From NCBI GenBank assembly GCA_013076295.1, contig RQOL01000729.1:4030001-4094000 (forward strand): a DNA stretch of 64,000 bases. The letters are read 5' to 3'. Both the position numbers and the translations under genes were made by a program. The DNA is from Sanderia malayensis (lineage: Eukaryota; Cnidaria; Scyphozoa; Semaeostomeae; Pelagiidae). A model generated the notes under the pieces. That model was not told the origin of the DNA. It did no database searches and was given only the letters and a program-made list of their open reading frames with translations. Below, piece after piece: positions 35,265 through 46,650 of the stretch. Position 1 is the first letter of the stretch, and each line of letters begins with the position of its first letter.

Positions 35265-36290
35265 TTCCTAACAATAACTATGTTCATGTGTCGGATCAAT
35301 ACCACAGCCATTTTTGCTACCTCTCACATACGTGATCTCCATGAAATCTTCAGCAATGCGCTTTATCAATTGTTCCACCTGGTCTTTCAGAACATGAAGT
35401 AGAGGCTTATCACTTTGGTACAAGTGGTTAAGAGAGTGGATTCTATCAAGCTGATAGCTTAAGAATTCTAAGTAACCCTCTGTGAACATAGTGTTAAATG
35501 AAGAGCTGATCCTTTCTTTTGAATGATTGGATCTTCTCTTACCACAAATAAAAGGTAATGTTTTAGTGCATCAAACTGGTTCAAAATTTGATGCACGCAA
35601 GCTTTTAAAAACAGCCATCTGGTTTGCGAGGGTGTCAAAAATTTGTGAGGTACAAGTTCAAAAACAGCTTGAAAATTTTTGTAGTCATCTTGTTGTTTTG
35701 CCGATCAACTGAAATGAGCAAAGATATCATGACATAAATCTTCCAAACTTTGCGGAAGCTTTGCAGCAGCATATGATGATGCTAAATAAATCAAATGGCA
35801 TGAACACTGGACAGCAACAACCTTTGGGAATTCCGAAGTTAGTAGCTGAACAAAGGAATTGTTTTATGCCATACCATGTCCATTGAAAGCTTGTTTCTTT
35901 GCAAAAAAGATGCCCTTTGCACTGCCATCAGAACATTCCACCATGTCCAGCAAAAAATACTTTGGTTTGAAATCATTGATGTGAAAGTATGTTGCAAGGA
36001 CAACCAATTGCTTTTTTGAGCTTCTATCTGTAGCTTCATCAATAATTATACTAAACATATTATTTCTCGATGTTTTCACCATGTCATTGACGTACTGGAA
36101 CCAAAACATGTCAGATAATGTTGCTGGCCTTTTGTTTCCCAAGCTTTACACTTTTTAGATTGAGATCCTATGGAAATAATGATTTCAGCAGTGATACTGT
36201 GCTCTCACTCATTGATATTGACAAGGCATTGTCGTGAATGAAAGTGCAAACTTTCGGCTCAATCCACCTTTTCTAACAGAATTTTGCATA
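35265..36290 (-). pseudogene. Second hAT-type transposase relic
   Basis: Minus-strand frames give, in order, a segment with MFSIIIDEATDRSSKKQLVV (catalytic D region of DUF4371-type hAT proteins) at 35,864-36,142 and a downstream segment with LNHLYQSDKPLLHVLKDQVE at 35,268-35,489, which fits the later helical part of the same family. Many stops and frameshifts lie between. Opposite orientation to the hAT gene at 32,966-34,819. Confidence 0.6.
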
Positions 36291-36404
36291 AACACGTGAC
36301 TCGATATGACTGCCTCCTGATTGGTTGGCAGAAAATTAGGTATTTTATACAGAGAATGTTATATTTACAATTTTTCTCGCAGTGATAGTTTTGTCTTGAT
36401 AGTT

Positions 36405-36407
36405 AGT

Positions 36408-36442
<35 letters not shown>

Positions 36443-36451
36443 TTTTGTCTT

Positions 36452-36482
<31 letters not shown>

Positions 36483-36540
36483 GAACTATCTATCTATCTA
36501 TAGATAGTTAGATAGATAGATAGATAGATAGTTCAATCTT
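36405..36540. repeat. (GATA)n microsatellite with inverted repeat
   Basis: TAGATAGA runs surround a copy of TTTTGTCTTGATAG; the last ~60 bp form an inverted repeat whose arms begin GATTGAACTATCTATC and end in the mirror GATAGTTCAATC. Confidence 0.9.
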
Positions 36541-36953
36541 CCCGAACTTGGTTTTTTTGTTGAAAATGGAAGATTTTGGTGCAAATTGTTTGACGAAGCT
36601 CTGGATGGACTTCATACATGGAGCCTTTTTTGTGCGGAAATGGAGAACGAAATGCGAAGAAGATCAATCCCCTTTTGAAATTATATGGCGTAGCAATGAG
36701 AAACAGAAAGGAACAAAAACATATTACTGATTTTTTTGTTTAACAGAACAGAAAGAAATAAAAGTAGATAAAATAGAAATAGTAATGAAAAAATTGACAA
36801 CAAGTGTTAATATTGAATTTGCTTTGTGATGTTTCATTGTTAAACATGGTTGAGCATTTTCCCTGTTGCAATCTATGACAGCAAGAACTGTTGTCATCCT
36901 GTAATCTTTTTTTAGAACAAAATAGTGTGTCACTTAAGCGCAAATACTTGAGG

Positions 36954-38350
36954 AAAAAATGTCCCAAAAAATGTCCCTTTCGTACAACGAACTCCCACTA
37001 TTGCAAACTATTTTCTCGGTCCCTACAGAGTTTGCTATAGTGGGATTCCACTGTATATACAATCTTTGTCGTTTCTTGATTTCCAAAGGCATAACCATCT
37101 CGAACAGCAGAAAGAGTGATCTGGTTTTGCTCGCAAGGGCGGCTCTCAATTTAGGCCTGCTAGAAACATTAATTTTCATGAGGATTGAAGATATTTTTTA
37201 TTTCCTCATACACAAATCAAATGACTATGATAGACCAAAAATGGTTTCGTACCAGGCCTGTGAAGAATATGCATTGTTTGAAGATGGTTATGTGGATTGA
37301 GAGTGAAGGAGCTGCCAAGTGGTCATTTGTGTTTGTTTGGCTTTGAGGCCAACGATGGCACCAAAAACAAAAGATGGAATAGAGCGACAACCTTCTACCA
37401 GAAACAATTTCAATGCAAAGGAGTCAAAAGAAATTCAGATCAGTTTGAAAGAGTTTCGATGTATGGAACAAATGTTTGTAACTAGTGTTGATGATAACAG
37501 TGATGGTGATGCACAGCCTCTGTTAGAAACATTCTTAGAGAATAAAAATATTTACGATGATAACGTAAAACAAGATAAAGTGACACATTTTCCATCATTT
37601 ATGTATGAAAAAGTTTCTAAATTCATTGAGAGGGGTGGCAAAGATCCTGCAGATCCTTATCAGCAATCGTACTATTACAGATCATGGGAAATCAAAAATT
37701 GAAGTTGCAACAAGGTATCAAGGGATCAAAGAGACATTTGGAAAAACCAAAGGAAAGGTTTGGTTACTTCCACTCAATTTAAAGATGCTTTTTCTAGACA
37801 AAAAGCTCTTGAAAATGATAAGAATAAGAGTGCGTATTCTGTTTAACAAAGGCTACTGGCACGGGATACTATAAAAAACTATGCAAAGCTGCCTGTGGAG
37901 TTCGAGAATGGACGAGAGCATGAACAAAAAGCTTGCAAAGAGTACAAGATGTTAATGACAACTACACACCAATGTGTTTCACTCTCCAGCCATCTGGTTT
38001 GCAAATTTGCAGTGATCCAGCCTACATTGCTGCACGTCCTGATAATATTATGTCATGCAAGTATTGTGGGGTGGCAATTATAGACTATAAATGCCCTTAC
38101 AAGAACAGGGACAAACGCTTTTTCTAGACGAAAGTGTGGGTGGTGAAAGGAGTATTGATGGACATTGTACTGGAACCAAAACCACAAATACTATCTTCAG
38201 AAAAGCTACGGCATCAACAAACATGAGTACTTGTTATTTTGTTGTTTTCAAGCTGAATACAAACAGTGGATCAGAAGGAGGTAAGTTCATTGTGTCTATC
38301 TCTCAAAGCTTTTGGGATAATGTGAGAAATATTGTCACAAAATTTTAGAA
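36954..38350 (+). pseudogene. SAP-(SWIM)-YqaJ protein relic 1
   Basis: Frames in order: a SAP-like helix pair (FLISKGITISNSRKSDLVLL, about 37,070-37,140), a segment with EEYALFEDGYV and ALRPTMAPKTKDGI that precedes SWIM fingers in this family, no visible SWIM finger, then YqaJ nuclease motifs: REHEQKACKEY (E), ICSDPAYIAARPDNIM (D region) and IDYKCPYKNRDK (ExK box, with D in place of E), about 37,900-38,125. Many frameshifts. YqaJ domains are lambda-exonuclease-like recombinases; such genes are repetitive in cnidarians and sponges. A better copy follows at 39,030. Confidence 0.65.
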
Positions 38351-38357
38351 AACATGG

Positions 38358-38860
38358 ATGCCACCTATTGTTATTGAAGAGGTACAATCTGAAGGAAATA
38401 TTGTTAGATTGGACAATTCAGCTGCAGAGGAAAATGGCAAGAATTATGTACATTTTGCGTCACAAAAATCATCTGGAGACTTGTGCAACATGGCAGGTGT
38501 ACCAATTTTCCAGCAGGATATTCATTCATTGAACCAAAATGGATACCTAACAGAGAGTGTTATTGTTATGGCCACAAGAGTGATCAAGAGCAGAGCTGAA
38601 ATCTCATCCGATGTTATTATGCTTGATAGCATATTTTATCTTACACTCTCTGGAGACATAAGACTTGGGAAACAATGGCTGAATCATTTCAAAGAGCTTC
38701 ATCATACATAAATGACGTACGGCTTGACTATATATTGTTTCTGCCTATTTGTGCACATGGACATTACTATGTCTTAGTATTTTCAAATACTGCTGTAATA
38801 TTGATGAACTCCTTGAGTTTTACAGGAGAAGCAGTTATCACAAGAACAGAGCAAGTATAA
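38358..38860 (+). pseudogene. Ulp1-like cysteine protease relic
   Basis: Two overlapping frames encode DIHSLNQNGYLTESVIVMAT, SSDVIMLDSIFYLTL and then LPICAHGHYYVLVFSNTAVI with NSLSF, the order of a C48/Ulp1 (SUMO or ubiquitin-like) peptidase: N-terminal substrate loop, central helices, His strand (GHYYVLV) and Asn/Asp strand. The Cys segment is not seen. One frameshift near 38,690. It lies between two SAP-SWIM-YqaJ genes on the same strand, which suggests one element encoding all three. Confidence 0.55.
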
Positions 38861-39029
38861 CTTGTGTTTCCCTTCTTAGCCTGGCGATTTCAAGTCAATT
38901 TATATAAAGTACCAAGATACACACTGAACATGACTTAGCAATAAAATAGCACAGACTGTGGCATTTATTTGATTTTCAACATTCAAACATTTTTGAAGAC
39001 AACAAATTTTTACAGCTATATAATGGAGA

Positions 39030-41025
39030 GTGCTGGAGTTTTGCAGCAAGGACCAAAGGAACTGGTTTAATGAGAATGGACCCCTTTTACGATGTTTTCA
39101 AGCGCTGCACAAAATCGAGGTTATAGATGTAGTTGCTCTCCGGCCTATGATTTTTATTGTGAATTGGCCTATAGAATGCTCGAACAATCAATTATTTATC
39201 TTATTGTTATGCGAATTTGATCTTTCTATAACCGATTTAAATGGACGAATTCAAATTATTATCACATTATTACCTAAAGAAAAGACTGTTGATTGTTTGG
39301 AAGACCTTAGCGCGCTGACTGTGAAAGAATTGAAGCATATCCTTGTACAGTACAGAGAGAAAACATCGGGTGTAAAGGCCAACCTTGTTCTTCGAACATA
39401 TGCTGTTTTTTGCCACGCAAAGAATTACTACTCTCTCTTAATAGTATTTCAAGCGAGTCTTCTTTACTTTGTCACGAAAAAGATTTCACTTTTGACGCCA
39501 TGTATGACCAGTGCAAGCATCTTCCTTGGACATCAGACCTGCGTGGAACACGGGCCTTTAGTTTTTTGCAGCTTTACGCGTACTTGGTCATTCGCACTTC
39601 TAAAGTCAAACATATTCTTCTTAAAAGTACGGCTTACAAGAAACTGAAGGCATTTCAGTTTTCTTCAAAGGCTTTATCAAAAAGATTAACGTTGCTGAAA
39701 ACGATGCTTTTACTTTTTTTAATGTCCGTATCAAGGCATCCATGAAGAAAGTTCTGTACAAGGTTCTTGTGAAGTTGTCCAATGAATCTGGTGATGTTTG
39801 CTTTGCTGCTTGTTCTTGCCCTGCTGGCATTGGTCTTGGTGGTTTTGGAAACTGCAACCATGTTGGTGGGGTTCTCTTTGCTCTTGAAGATTTTAACAGA
39901 CGTGGTCTTCAAGAGTTTGAGTCAGCTGTTTCTTGCACGTCAAAGTTGTCTTCTTGGAATGTACCAAACACTTGCTCTCTTCGTTCTTTTAATCCAGTAC
40001 CTATTGATGAAATTGTTATTCAAAAGATAAAGTTTGGAAAAACTTATGATGGCAAAAATGTTTCTTCTCGTGATTTTGATCCGCGAATTGTTAGCGATAG
40101 ATTGGTTGATAACACTGCTTTTGAAATTTTAAAATCGAAGTTAGCTGAATACCTACCACACAGTGGATTCTTTGGTTTTCACCCAATTTCAGCCTCTAAT
40201 CTACCTTCTTTGAGTGACACTGCATTTGATTCTGGAGATGTTTCTGTTAAAAAGTGTTACGATAGTTCAAAGCCAGTTTTTAAAGAAATGATGGATATTT
40301 ATTCTAGAAAACTTTCTGTTTCATTGCAAGATATCTCTCACATAGAGAAAATGACTCCTGGGCAGTCGCTAAATAGCAGTTGGATGAAACACCACCTTTA
40401 TCGTCTAACAGCTTCAAACTTTTACACTGCTGCTGTCAATACTGTTGAGCCATCCTCAAAAATCAATTCAATGTTTTATACATCTTTTACAACTGCAGCA
40501 ACTAACCATGGCAAAAAGTTTGAAGGACATGTTGCTGAGCTGCATAGAATTTTTCTTAAAGATCGTGGCATAAATGGTATCATTTCTGAAACTGGCTTAC
40601 AATTATCTTCTTCCTTTCCTTATCTTGGTGCATCTTTGGATGGTATGGTTTCTTCTGGAAGTGATAGATGGGGTTTGGAAATTAAATGCCCTTTTTCCAA
40701 ATTCAAAAGTTCTCTTCAAGATGCACTTAAAGATAAGAAGTTCTTCTTGGCTGATTATGATGGCACCATCAAGTTAAAGCGCAAAAATAAATCTTATTAC
40801 CAAGTTCAGGAGCAAATGTTTTGTGCAAATCTGAAGCGTGTAGATTTTGTTGTTTGGTTTGGTGGCGGTGAGCCATTATTTGTGGATTCAATAGCATATG
40901 ATGAAGACTTTGTGGTAAAATACATGTTGCCAAGGCTTAAATTCTTTTACCGCAGAGTTTTTCACCAGACCTGTGAAGCGTGGGTTCAAATTATATTTGC
41001 ATGGTGGTTGGTTAAGCTTCGATAA
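39030..41025 (+). pseudogene. SAP-SWIM-YqaJ protein 2
   Basis: A SAP motif (LTVKELKHILVQYREKTSG, about 39,318-39,375) and a linker frame (YAYLVIRTSKVKHILLKS) lead into the long frame ending at 41,025. That frame has a SWIM zinc finger (CSCPAG...GNCNHVGGVLFALED) and a YqaJ nuclease domain with HGKKFEGHVAELH (E), YLGASLDGMV (D), GLEIKCPFSKF (ExK) and YYQVQEQMFCANLKRVDFVV (Q). All nuclease motifs are present. Two frameshifts, near 39,405 and 39,660, split the 5' half; the 3' half, from 39,742, is intact. SWIM and SAP suggest DNA binding. Mobile or viral recombinase origin is inferred from family knowledge. Confidence 0.85.
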
Positions 41026-41099
41026 AGTAAAGTAACTGTTATGAAAAATTGAACAAGTTCTTTTGTTATTATTCAAAACATGAAATAATTGCATGAATA

Positions 41100-41342
41100 T
41101 CCAAGATGCATTTAAATTAAACTGTAACCAATATTTGTAAGAGCTATCTCTCGAAATGTCAAATTTATAAATTTTATGTCACTGCTCTTTATGGGATGAT
41201 TAACTTATATTATTATGATAATTACTGGAAAAATAATTATGAACACGTACCAGATGTATTAGGTTTTATTATAATATATATCTAGCAAATTACATGGAGA
41301 GTGCTGTCTTTACCAGCATACATGCTCTATGTACAAAGTATC
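41100..41342. other. No gene seen
   Basis: AT-rich spacer between the YqaJ gene and foldback F2. Confidence 0.5.
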
Positions 41343-41540
41343 AATAGCAGAATCACAGAAAAGGAAAAGAACAATTCTCTCTAGCTCTCAGTTTCATGCG
41401 AAAACACTCATCAGAGAGGCTATGACATGTTATAGTCTGTCTGGCAAGTATAACATGTCATAGTCTCTCTGATGAGTGCTTTCGCATGAAACTGAGAGTA
41501 AGAGAGAATTGTTCTTTTCCTTTTCTGTGATTCTGCTATT
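41343..41540. mobile_element. Foldback element F2
   Basis: Arms 41,343-41,433 and 41,450-41,540 (91 bp each) are inverted copies with four mismatches around a 16-bp loop. Arms start AATAGCAGAATCACAGAAAA. No coding content. It could be a foldback MITE or a hairpin-RNA gene. Confidence 0.92.
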
Positions 41541-41557
41541 TAGAGAATTACTTACTA

Positions 41558-43388
41558 TTAGGTTCTACTAAGGGGGGGGGGGGAATTAGTGAGGAGGCAA
41601 CAGACAGTAAAAATTTGATTAACAGTGGAATGTAATGATAATGGTAAAGCACCATCAAGAGTGTGGTAATTTTTTACTCTCCCTATGGGACGTTCAATGT
41701 GTATCCTTACAGAGGCAATACAAGCTGTTGCTTCTGTTTCTTTTGCTGTGAGTTGTGCTCTTGTGCCTTTGAAAGGTGGTACCATTGAGTGTCACGCCAG
41801 GAGGCAGAAATTCTTTGACATCAAAGCCACGGTCTGCCATTAGATTATCACCATCTTTAAGAAGGGCTAGAACACCTGACTTTAGTGTAATTTCTTTATC
41901 CGAAACCTTCCCAGACCATAGTTTAGAGACAAAGGTAATTAATCCAGAAGGTGATATGCCAATCAGAGCGGCAAGGAGGCAACAGGCAACAGACAGTAAA
42001 AATTTGATTAACAGTGGAATGTAATGATAATGGTAAAACACCATCAAGAGTGTGGTAATTTTTTACTCTCCCTATGGGACGTTCAATGTGTATCCTTACA
42101 GAGGCAATACAAGCTGTTGCTTCTGTTTCTTTTGCTGTGAGTTGTGCTCTTGTGCCTTTGAAAGGTGGTACCATTGAGTGTCACGCCAGGAGGCAGAAAT
42201 TCTTTGACATCAAAGCCACGGTCTGCCATTAGATTATCACCATCTTCAAGAAGGGCTAGAACACCTGACTTTAGTGTAATTTCTTTATCCGAAACCTTCC
42301 CAGACCATAGTTTAGAGACAAAGGTAATTAATCCAGAAGGTGATATGCCAATCAGAGCTTTCCAGGTATTGTGGTGTTTATATTCTGACCACGTTTGTGA
42401 TTGTGCTTTCATGGATGATGGGACCTCTGTATATACTTCGGTACAATCAATTATTAATCTTGTTGTCGGAAATTCTTTGAACTGTTCAGGCATGTTTTGT
42501 CGAACAATCTCTTGCGAAGGTGGTTTAAAAAGAAGTGGGAGCTAATTATAAAGAAAACAAACCCATGTTGTAAAGATCTTTGAAACATGACCTGAAGAAA
42601 TGCCGAATCGATCAGCCAGATCGTCAACAAATAAACCAACTTTGAGTCTGATGAGAACTAGAATAAACTCTTGTAGGTGAGTGATGGAACGCTTTTTCTT
42701 ACGAAGAGAAGAATGCTTGGACTTGCAAGTATCAGTAATTTCAGAAGACTCTTTGCCACGCCAATATTGCATCTGTTCCACTTGGGGTTGGAAATATTCA
42801 AATGTTGCCATCAGTGAAAGGAAATTCGGAAAACCAGTATAAAACTTTGTTGCAAAGCTATCGGACTTCAACTTATCAATGGAAAACAGAGATGATTTTA
42901 ACTTCGTTAACTGCAATTCCAGCTGCTCCACTTAACTTTCTAGTTGGACAATTTTGGCAGTCAAATCTTGATTTAACACTTGGAGATTTTCTCTCTTCGT
43001 AAAAGATTTCATGATTTCATGATTTCATTTTCTACGTTGTCAGAATCAACAGGAACATGTGTAGGACAGCTAATAAAAGAGAAATCTGTTTGTGTTGACA
43101 TTGTAGTAGATGTTAATGTTTTGTTACCTTAGTTACCTTAAAACCGTCCCTGCTGTCTGCTCTTTTTATTAAATTGCACCAACGACGCTTCTCAAAATTT
43201 GACTTCGGGAATGTAAAAAAATGTAGGCCTGTTTGACATCCATCCCAACTATAAAAATAACTTTGACAACCAAAAGCTGCACATTGACGCCCCAAAGATC
43301 GCCTTTTCTTCTGCTGTAAATTTGTAGTCGTATCAGGTACGTTTTTGTTACTCATATTAATACTTTTACAGCAATTTATCAATAAATG
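41558..43388 (-). pseudogene. ISL2EU-type THAP-DDE transposase
   Basis: A Harbinger-superfamily ISL2EU transposase. The N-terminus (about 43,354-43,130) has a THAP finger (CAAFGC, HFFTFPK, RRWCNLIKRAD); the middle (42,931-42,542) has a coiled coil and an HTH (LFVDDLADRFGISSGHVSKI); the nuclease has [29 protein letters not shown] and [19 protein letters not shown]. Breaks lie at THAP/middle, near 42,540, and near 42,170 where two frames overlap around ACCACC. The last ~390 bp of the gene are duplicated in tandem. Not functional as it stands. Confidence 0.87.
41592..42365. repeat. 389-bp tandem duplication in the ISL2EU gene
   Basis: CACCATCAAGAGTGTGG occurs at 41,650 and 42,039 (offset 389), and the matching block runs from the C-terminal nuclease segment to the [10 protein letters not shown] region. 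Copies differ at only a few bases, so the duplication is young. Confidence 0.92.
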
Positions 43389-43479
43389 AAGAGCCACGAT
43401 TATTGGTATGAAACACTGGACTCATGGCTGGAGCTCAGTGTTTCTTTCGTAGAAATGGGCTGGATCAGCTCCATGGAGC

Positions 43480-44265
43480 AAAGTCCCATCGATAAGGTTC
43501 TTCTCCATGGAATCAGAGAATAGACAGCTGGTGGTCAGTATTCCGAAGAGGAAGTTCGAGTTGGTGGATAGACCCATTCAAAGGAATTTCTTCAGAGGGG
43601 CATTTAGACACAGACAACAAGTTGCATCTGGAGCTCATGTAGCATTGCTTTGGTACAACTTTTAAGCACTTCATGCTGGAGAAAACGAATCAAACAGATC
43701 ACACAAGTATAATTCCTTTGACGCACTGCAAATTAGTTTTAGTCTATGATTTTCAAGATTCGGCCCTACCAGGCCCTATTGATAATCAAACCTATGTTTG
43801 ATTATGAATAGTTTTGACGCACTGCAAACTAATTTGCAGTGCGTCGAAGGAATTATACTTGCGTGATCTGTTTGATTCGTTTTCTCCAGCATGAAGTTGA
43901 CCAATTCCTTTATGACCTCATCAAGAATTATTAGCAATAAAAATTTTTAAGCAATTTCTAGATGAATTCAAGCAACACTGGAATACACATTGTATTAGAA
44001 AATTCAGTTATCCACTGGTCTCTGGAGTTGCAGATGCTCTATATTATCTACCCGAAGAACATGGTGCAGAGAAGTGCAAATGCCCACTGCCAACTGAATA
44101 TGAAATATGAGAAGTGACATCCATGTCACAGTATGAGGATAAAGCCAATATTTATACCATATGCATCAACCATTTACTGACTTCCATGGGTGTGCTAAAT
44201 CCTCGAATGGTTGAGGAAGCTTTCAACCTCTATGTGCAGCTTGTGGCAATAGCGGACAACCAATA
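43480..44265 (+). pseudogene. Integrase-like relic split by a foldback
   Basis: Scattered plus-strand frames: ESWWSVFRRKFELVD near 43,525-43,570, and after the foldback FLDEFKQHWNTHCIRK with ADALYYLPEEHGAEKC, then MGVLNPRMVEEAFNLYVQ up to 44,265. From memory this resembles the C-terminal half of a family of rve-type integrase-core proteins common in repetitive invertebrate genes. The catalytic DDE residues are not visible. Several stops; pseudogene. Confidence 0.5.
43669..43896. mobile_element. Foldback element F3
   Basis: Arms 43,669-43,738 and 43,827-43,896 (70 bp) are inverted with two mismatches; arms start CTTCATGCTGGAGAAAACGA. It lies inside the integrase relic. A nested copy of GACGCACTGCAAAC sits near the right arm. 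Confidence 0.92.
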
Positions 44266-44269
44266 AATC

Positions 44270-45080
44270 TGTTGTATGCAGATCTTTTGTCTCTATTTCA
44301 GATAATCCAACAAAACTATATAAAACAAAAATAGAATTAGCAAAAAAGAATCGGAACATTGTTATCGTCAATATCAATATAGCGTAAAATTGTGTTTCAG
44401 TGTCAGTGGCTGTATACTGAAAGCCTGGGGGAAGCCATTGACCCTATGCCAAAAAAGGCCACCTAACACGGAGTCTTTGATAACCTCTTCATGCTCTTCC
44501 TGACTTTGAATTCCACGTGGTAAGCTCATCACCAATCCACACATCACCACAAATTCCTCCTCCTTGTCCTCATCACTAGTCCCTCATCTTTTCTTAGTTG
44601 CAAGCTCTTAACTAGGCTTTTGAGCTTTAGTCTATGAATGAAAATATCAAAATTGTGCTTCATTGTTGCTGCTATCTTTGATTTTCAGTGCAAATTTGAT
44701 GCAAGAAATGGTACCAATAAATATATTGTAATTTAGTTGAGTTTGAATGGATGACTGGTTGAGTTTGTAAAAGTTTATTTGGGAAGCATTTTTAAGTGAA
44801 TTATAATGTGCTTGTTGCTAAAGGCGAAAGTCTTTGTATACATTATAACTGAGGGCAACACAGTACATAACATTTAATGATTATTATAGCCATGCCTCTC
44901 TTGCGTTCCTCTATAGTTGTTGTTTCATTGCTGGGTGTTGAAATGGTCCATGAATACCCCTCATCAATTGTATCACTGCCAATGGTATATACATCGAGGG
45001 AAGCAGATCATGCTGCAGATGCATCTGCTTTTGCAGCTGTAGAGCAATGTCCTTTTGGGTGTGGAGGTGATGGGTAATTT
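44270..45080. other. No supported gene
   Basis: Only short frames; the longest (44,877-45,077) shows no domain. Confidence 0.45.
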
Positions 45081-45164
45081 ACTTATGTTCTGTCTGCTTA
45101 TAGACAGAACATAAGTCAACATGTATTGTATTTGATGATTATATCATCAAATGATATAATCATC
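45081..45164. other. Two short perfect hairpins
   Basis: ACTTATGTTCTGTCT (45,081-45,095) pairs exactly with 45,102-45,116; GATGATTATATCAT (45,134-45,147) pairs exactly with 45,151-45,164. They are 17 bases apart. Confidence 0.85.
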
Positions 45165-45227
45165 GAAGTCACTCTGCTGGCATCTATTTTTAGAGTCATT
45201 ACATCATTATAGTTAGCATAAATATTT

Positions 45228-46625
45228 AAATTGAATGATGATCAGACTGAAATTGTGTTTCACTAAATTGCCGCCTTAATGAATTAAGGTCTTCACTGAT
45301 CACATTACTATATGTGAGTTCTTCAGTAATATGTTCACTCATATCACAATCACATTCTGCGAATCCATCCCATTTCTTTCCACATTTTACACAAATTGTT
45401 AGTGTTGGTATTCTATCTGTATACAGATGTGGAGTGAATTGCCATAACTCCCGTCTGTCAATATCTTCATAAATTAAGCCATGAAGATCGCAGGTACCGT
45501 AAATGACGAAATTAGTGCCCGGGGCGCTTATTTAAAAAATAAACTTTTAGAGGGGGCGCTAATTCAGCGGGGGCAGGTAATTCAGCAGGGGCGCTTATTA
45601 ATTTTTGCTCAAACAATGTAAGGAGAAAATTTATTTCCAGTTGTCTTTCAGTTCATTTTTGATGAATATTATAACAGGCGTAATACAAAAGAATTAAAAA
45701 ATGAAATGTCTTAGATGTCGATTTCTTCATCCTCTTCATGGTCTGAATCAACCATTAGAAATTCTGGTCCTGCTATTGCAACATCGCTTTTCCTAATTTC
45801 AAACGGATCAACATCTTTTTCGCTCATTAAACGAGGAGGAGGCCAAGATCATTGAACAACCGTTTATAAAACAATTTCTTGTTTTTAAATATATTGAAAT
45901 ACATCTTGACAATAAAATTTGTTGTTTTTTTTATATTCAAATAAGCGCCCCGTTTGTTTAGGGGGTGCTTATTCAAGCAGGGCCACTTATTTCAAAAATT
46001 GCCTTTATCCCGGGGGCGCTTATTCGGCAGGGGCGGTTATTTGGCAGGGGGCGCTAATTTCGTCATTTACGGTAATTTTCTTCCCCATTTTCTCCCTTTG
46101 TGAGTGTTATTGTGGAGCCATTTTCGATTGTTAGAAATTGTGGATAGTTCTTTCGTAATGTATTCAACAACATTCTTCATATTGTTCATCAATATCACTA
46201 TCAATGCTCACATCATCATCTTTATCATCATTTCCATCCACATTATCTTCACCTATGTTGATGTTACTATCATACCAACGATTGATCTTTTCTGCTAACC
46301 TATCCTTTCCCTTTTTATATATTCGTTCCCAAGGTAAAGCTAATGGTTTTGATACATAGCCATTTATTCCAGTTGCATACTCAACGAAAGCTTCGTAGTA
46401 TGCATTCAAATGAATCAGAGATGAACAATCCTCTTTATCTGTATTAAATGATTCAATAGTTTCCATGTAATCACTGTTACTAGAGCATTCATCTTCATAA
46501 CCTATTACTTCATTAGTAAACGGGACTGTCTTATTAAAATGATACATGTTTTCCACCTTCTCTCCAAGCTTCAAATGCTGCAATGACTGCAACCATCTCT
46601 TTATATAGCCACTGATAGTATCACT
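45228..46625 (-). pseudogene. Unrecognised protein, split by MITE M2
   Basis: Minus strand: an acidic segment (46,592-46,164; WERIYKKGKDRLAEKINRWY, then an Asp/Glu tail), a frameshift near 46,155, a segment with YPQFLTIENGSTITLTKGEN up to the right edge of M2, and beyond M2 (45,490-45,228) CDLHGLIYEDIDRRELWQF with a Cys motif (ICVKCGKKW...CDCD). Order and codon character suggest one gene of about 300 aa. The two parts around M2 do not rejoin in the same frame, so there is another indel. Family unknown. Confidence 0.4.
45495..46074. mobile_element. MITE M2 with G-rich interior
   Basis: Inverted ends TA-CCGTAAATGACGAAATTAG with TA on both sides; interior of GGGGCGCTTATT and GGGGGCGCTAATT repeats plus AT-rich centre. 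The first bases match M1 (23,971-24,335); the next part of the TIR differs. Confidence 0.88.
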
Positions 46626-46641
46626 ATCAGTGGCTATATAA
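46601..46641. other. 19-bp perfect palindromic hairpin
   Basis: TTATATAGCCACTGATAGT is followed by the 3-base loop ATC and its exact reverse complement. It sits between the minus-strand ORF at 46,164-46,592 and the plus-strand ORF at 46,651. Confidence 0.93.
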
Positions 46642-46650
46642 CATTTACTA

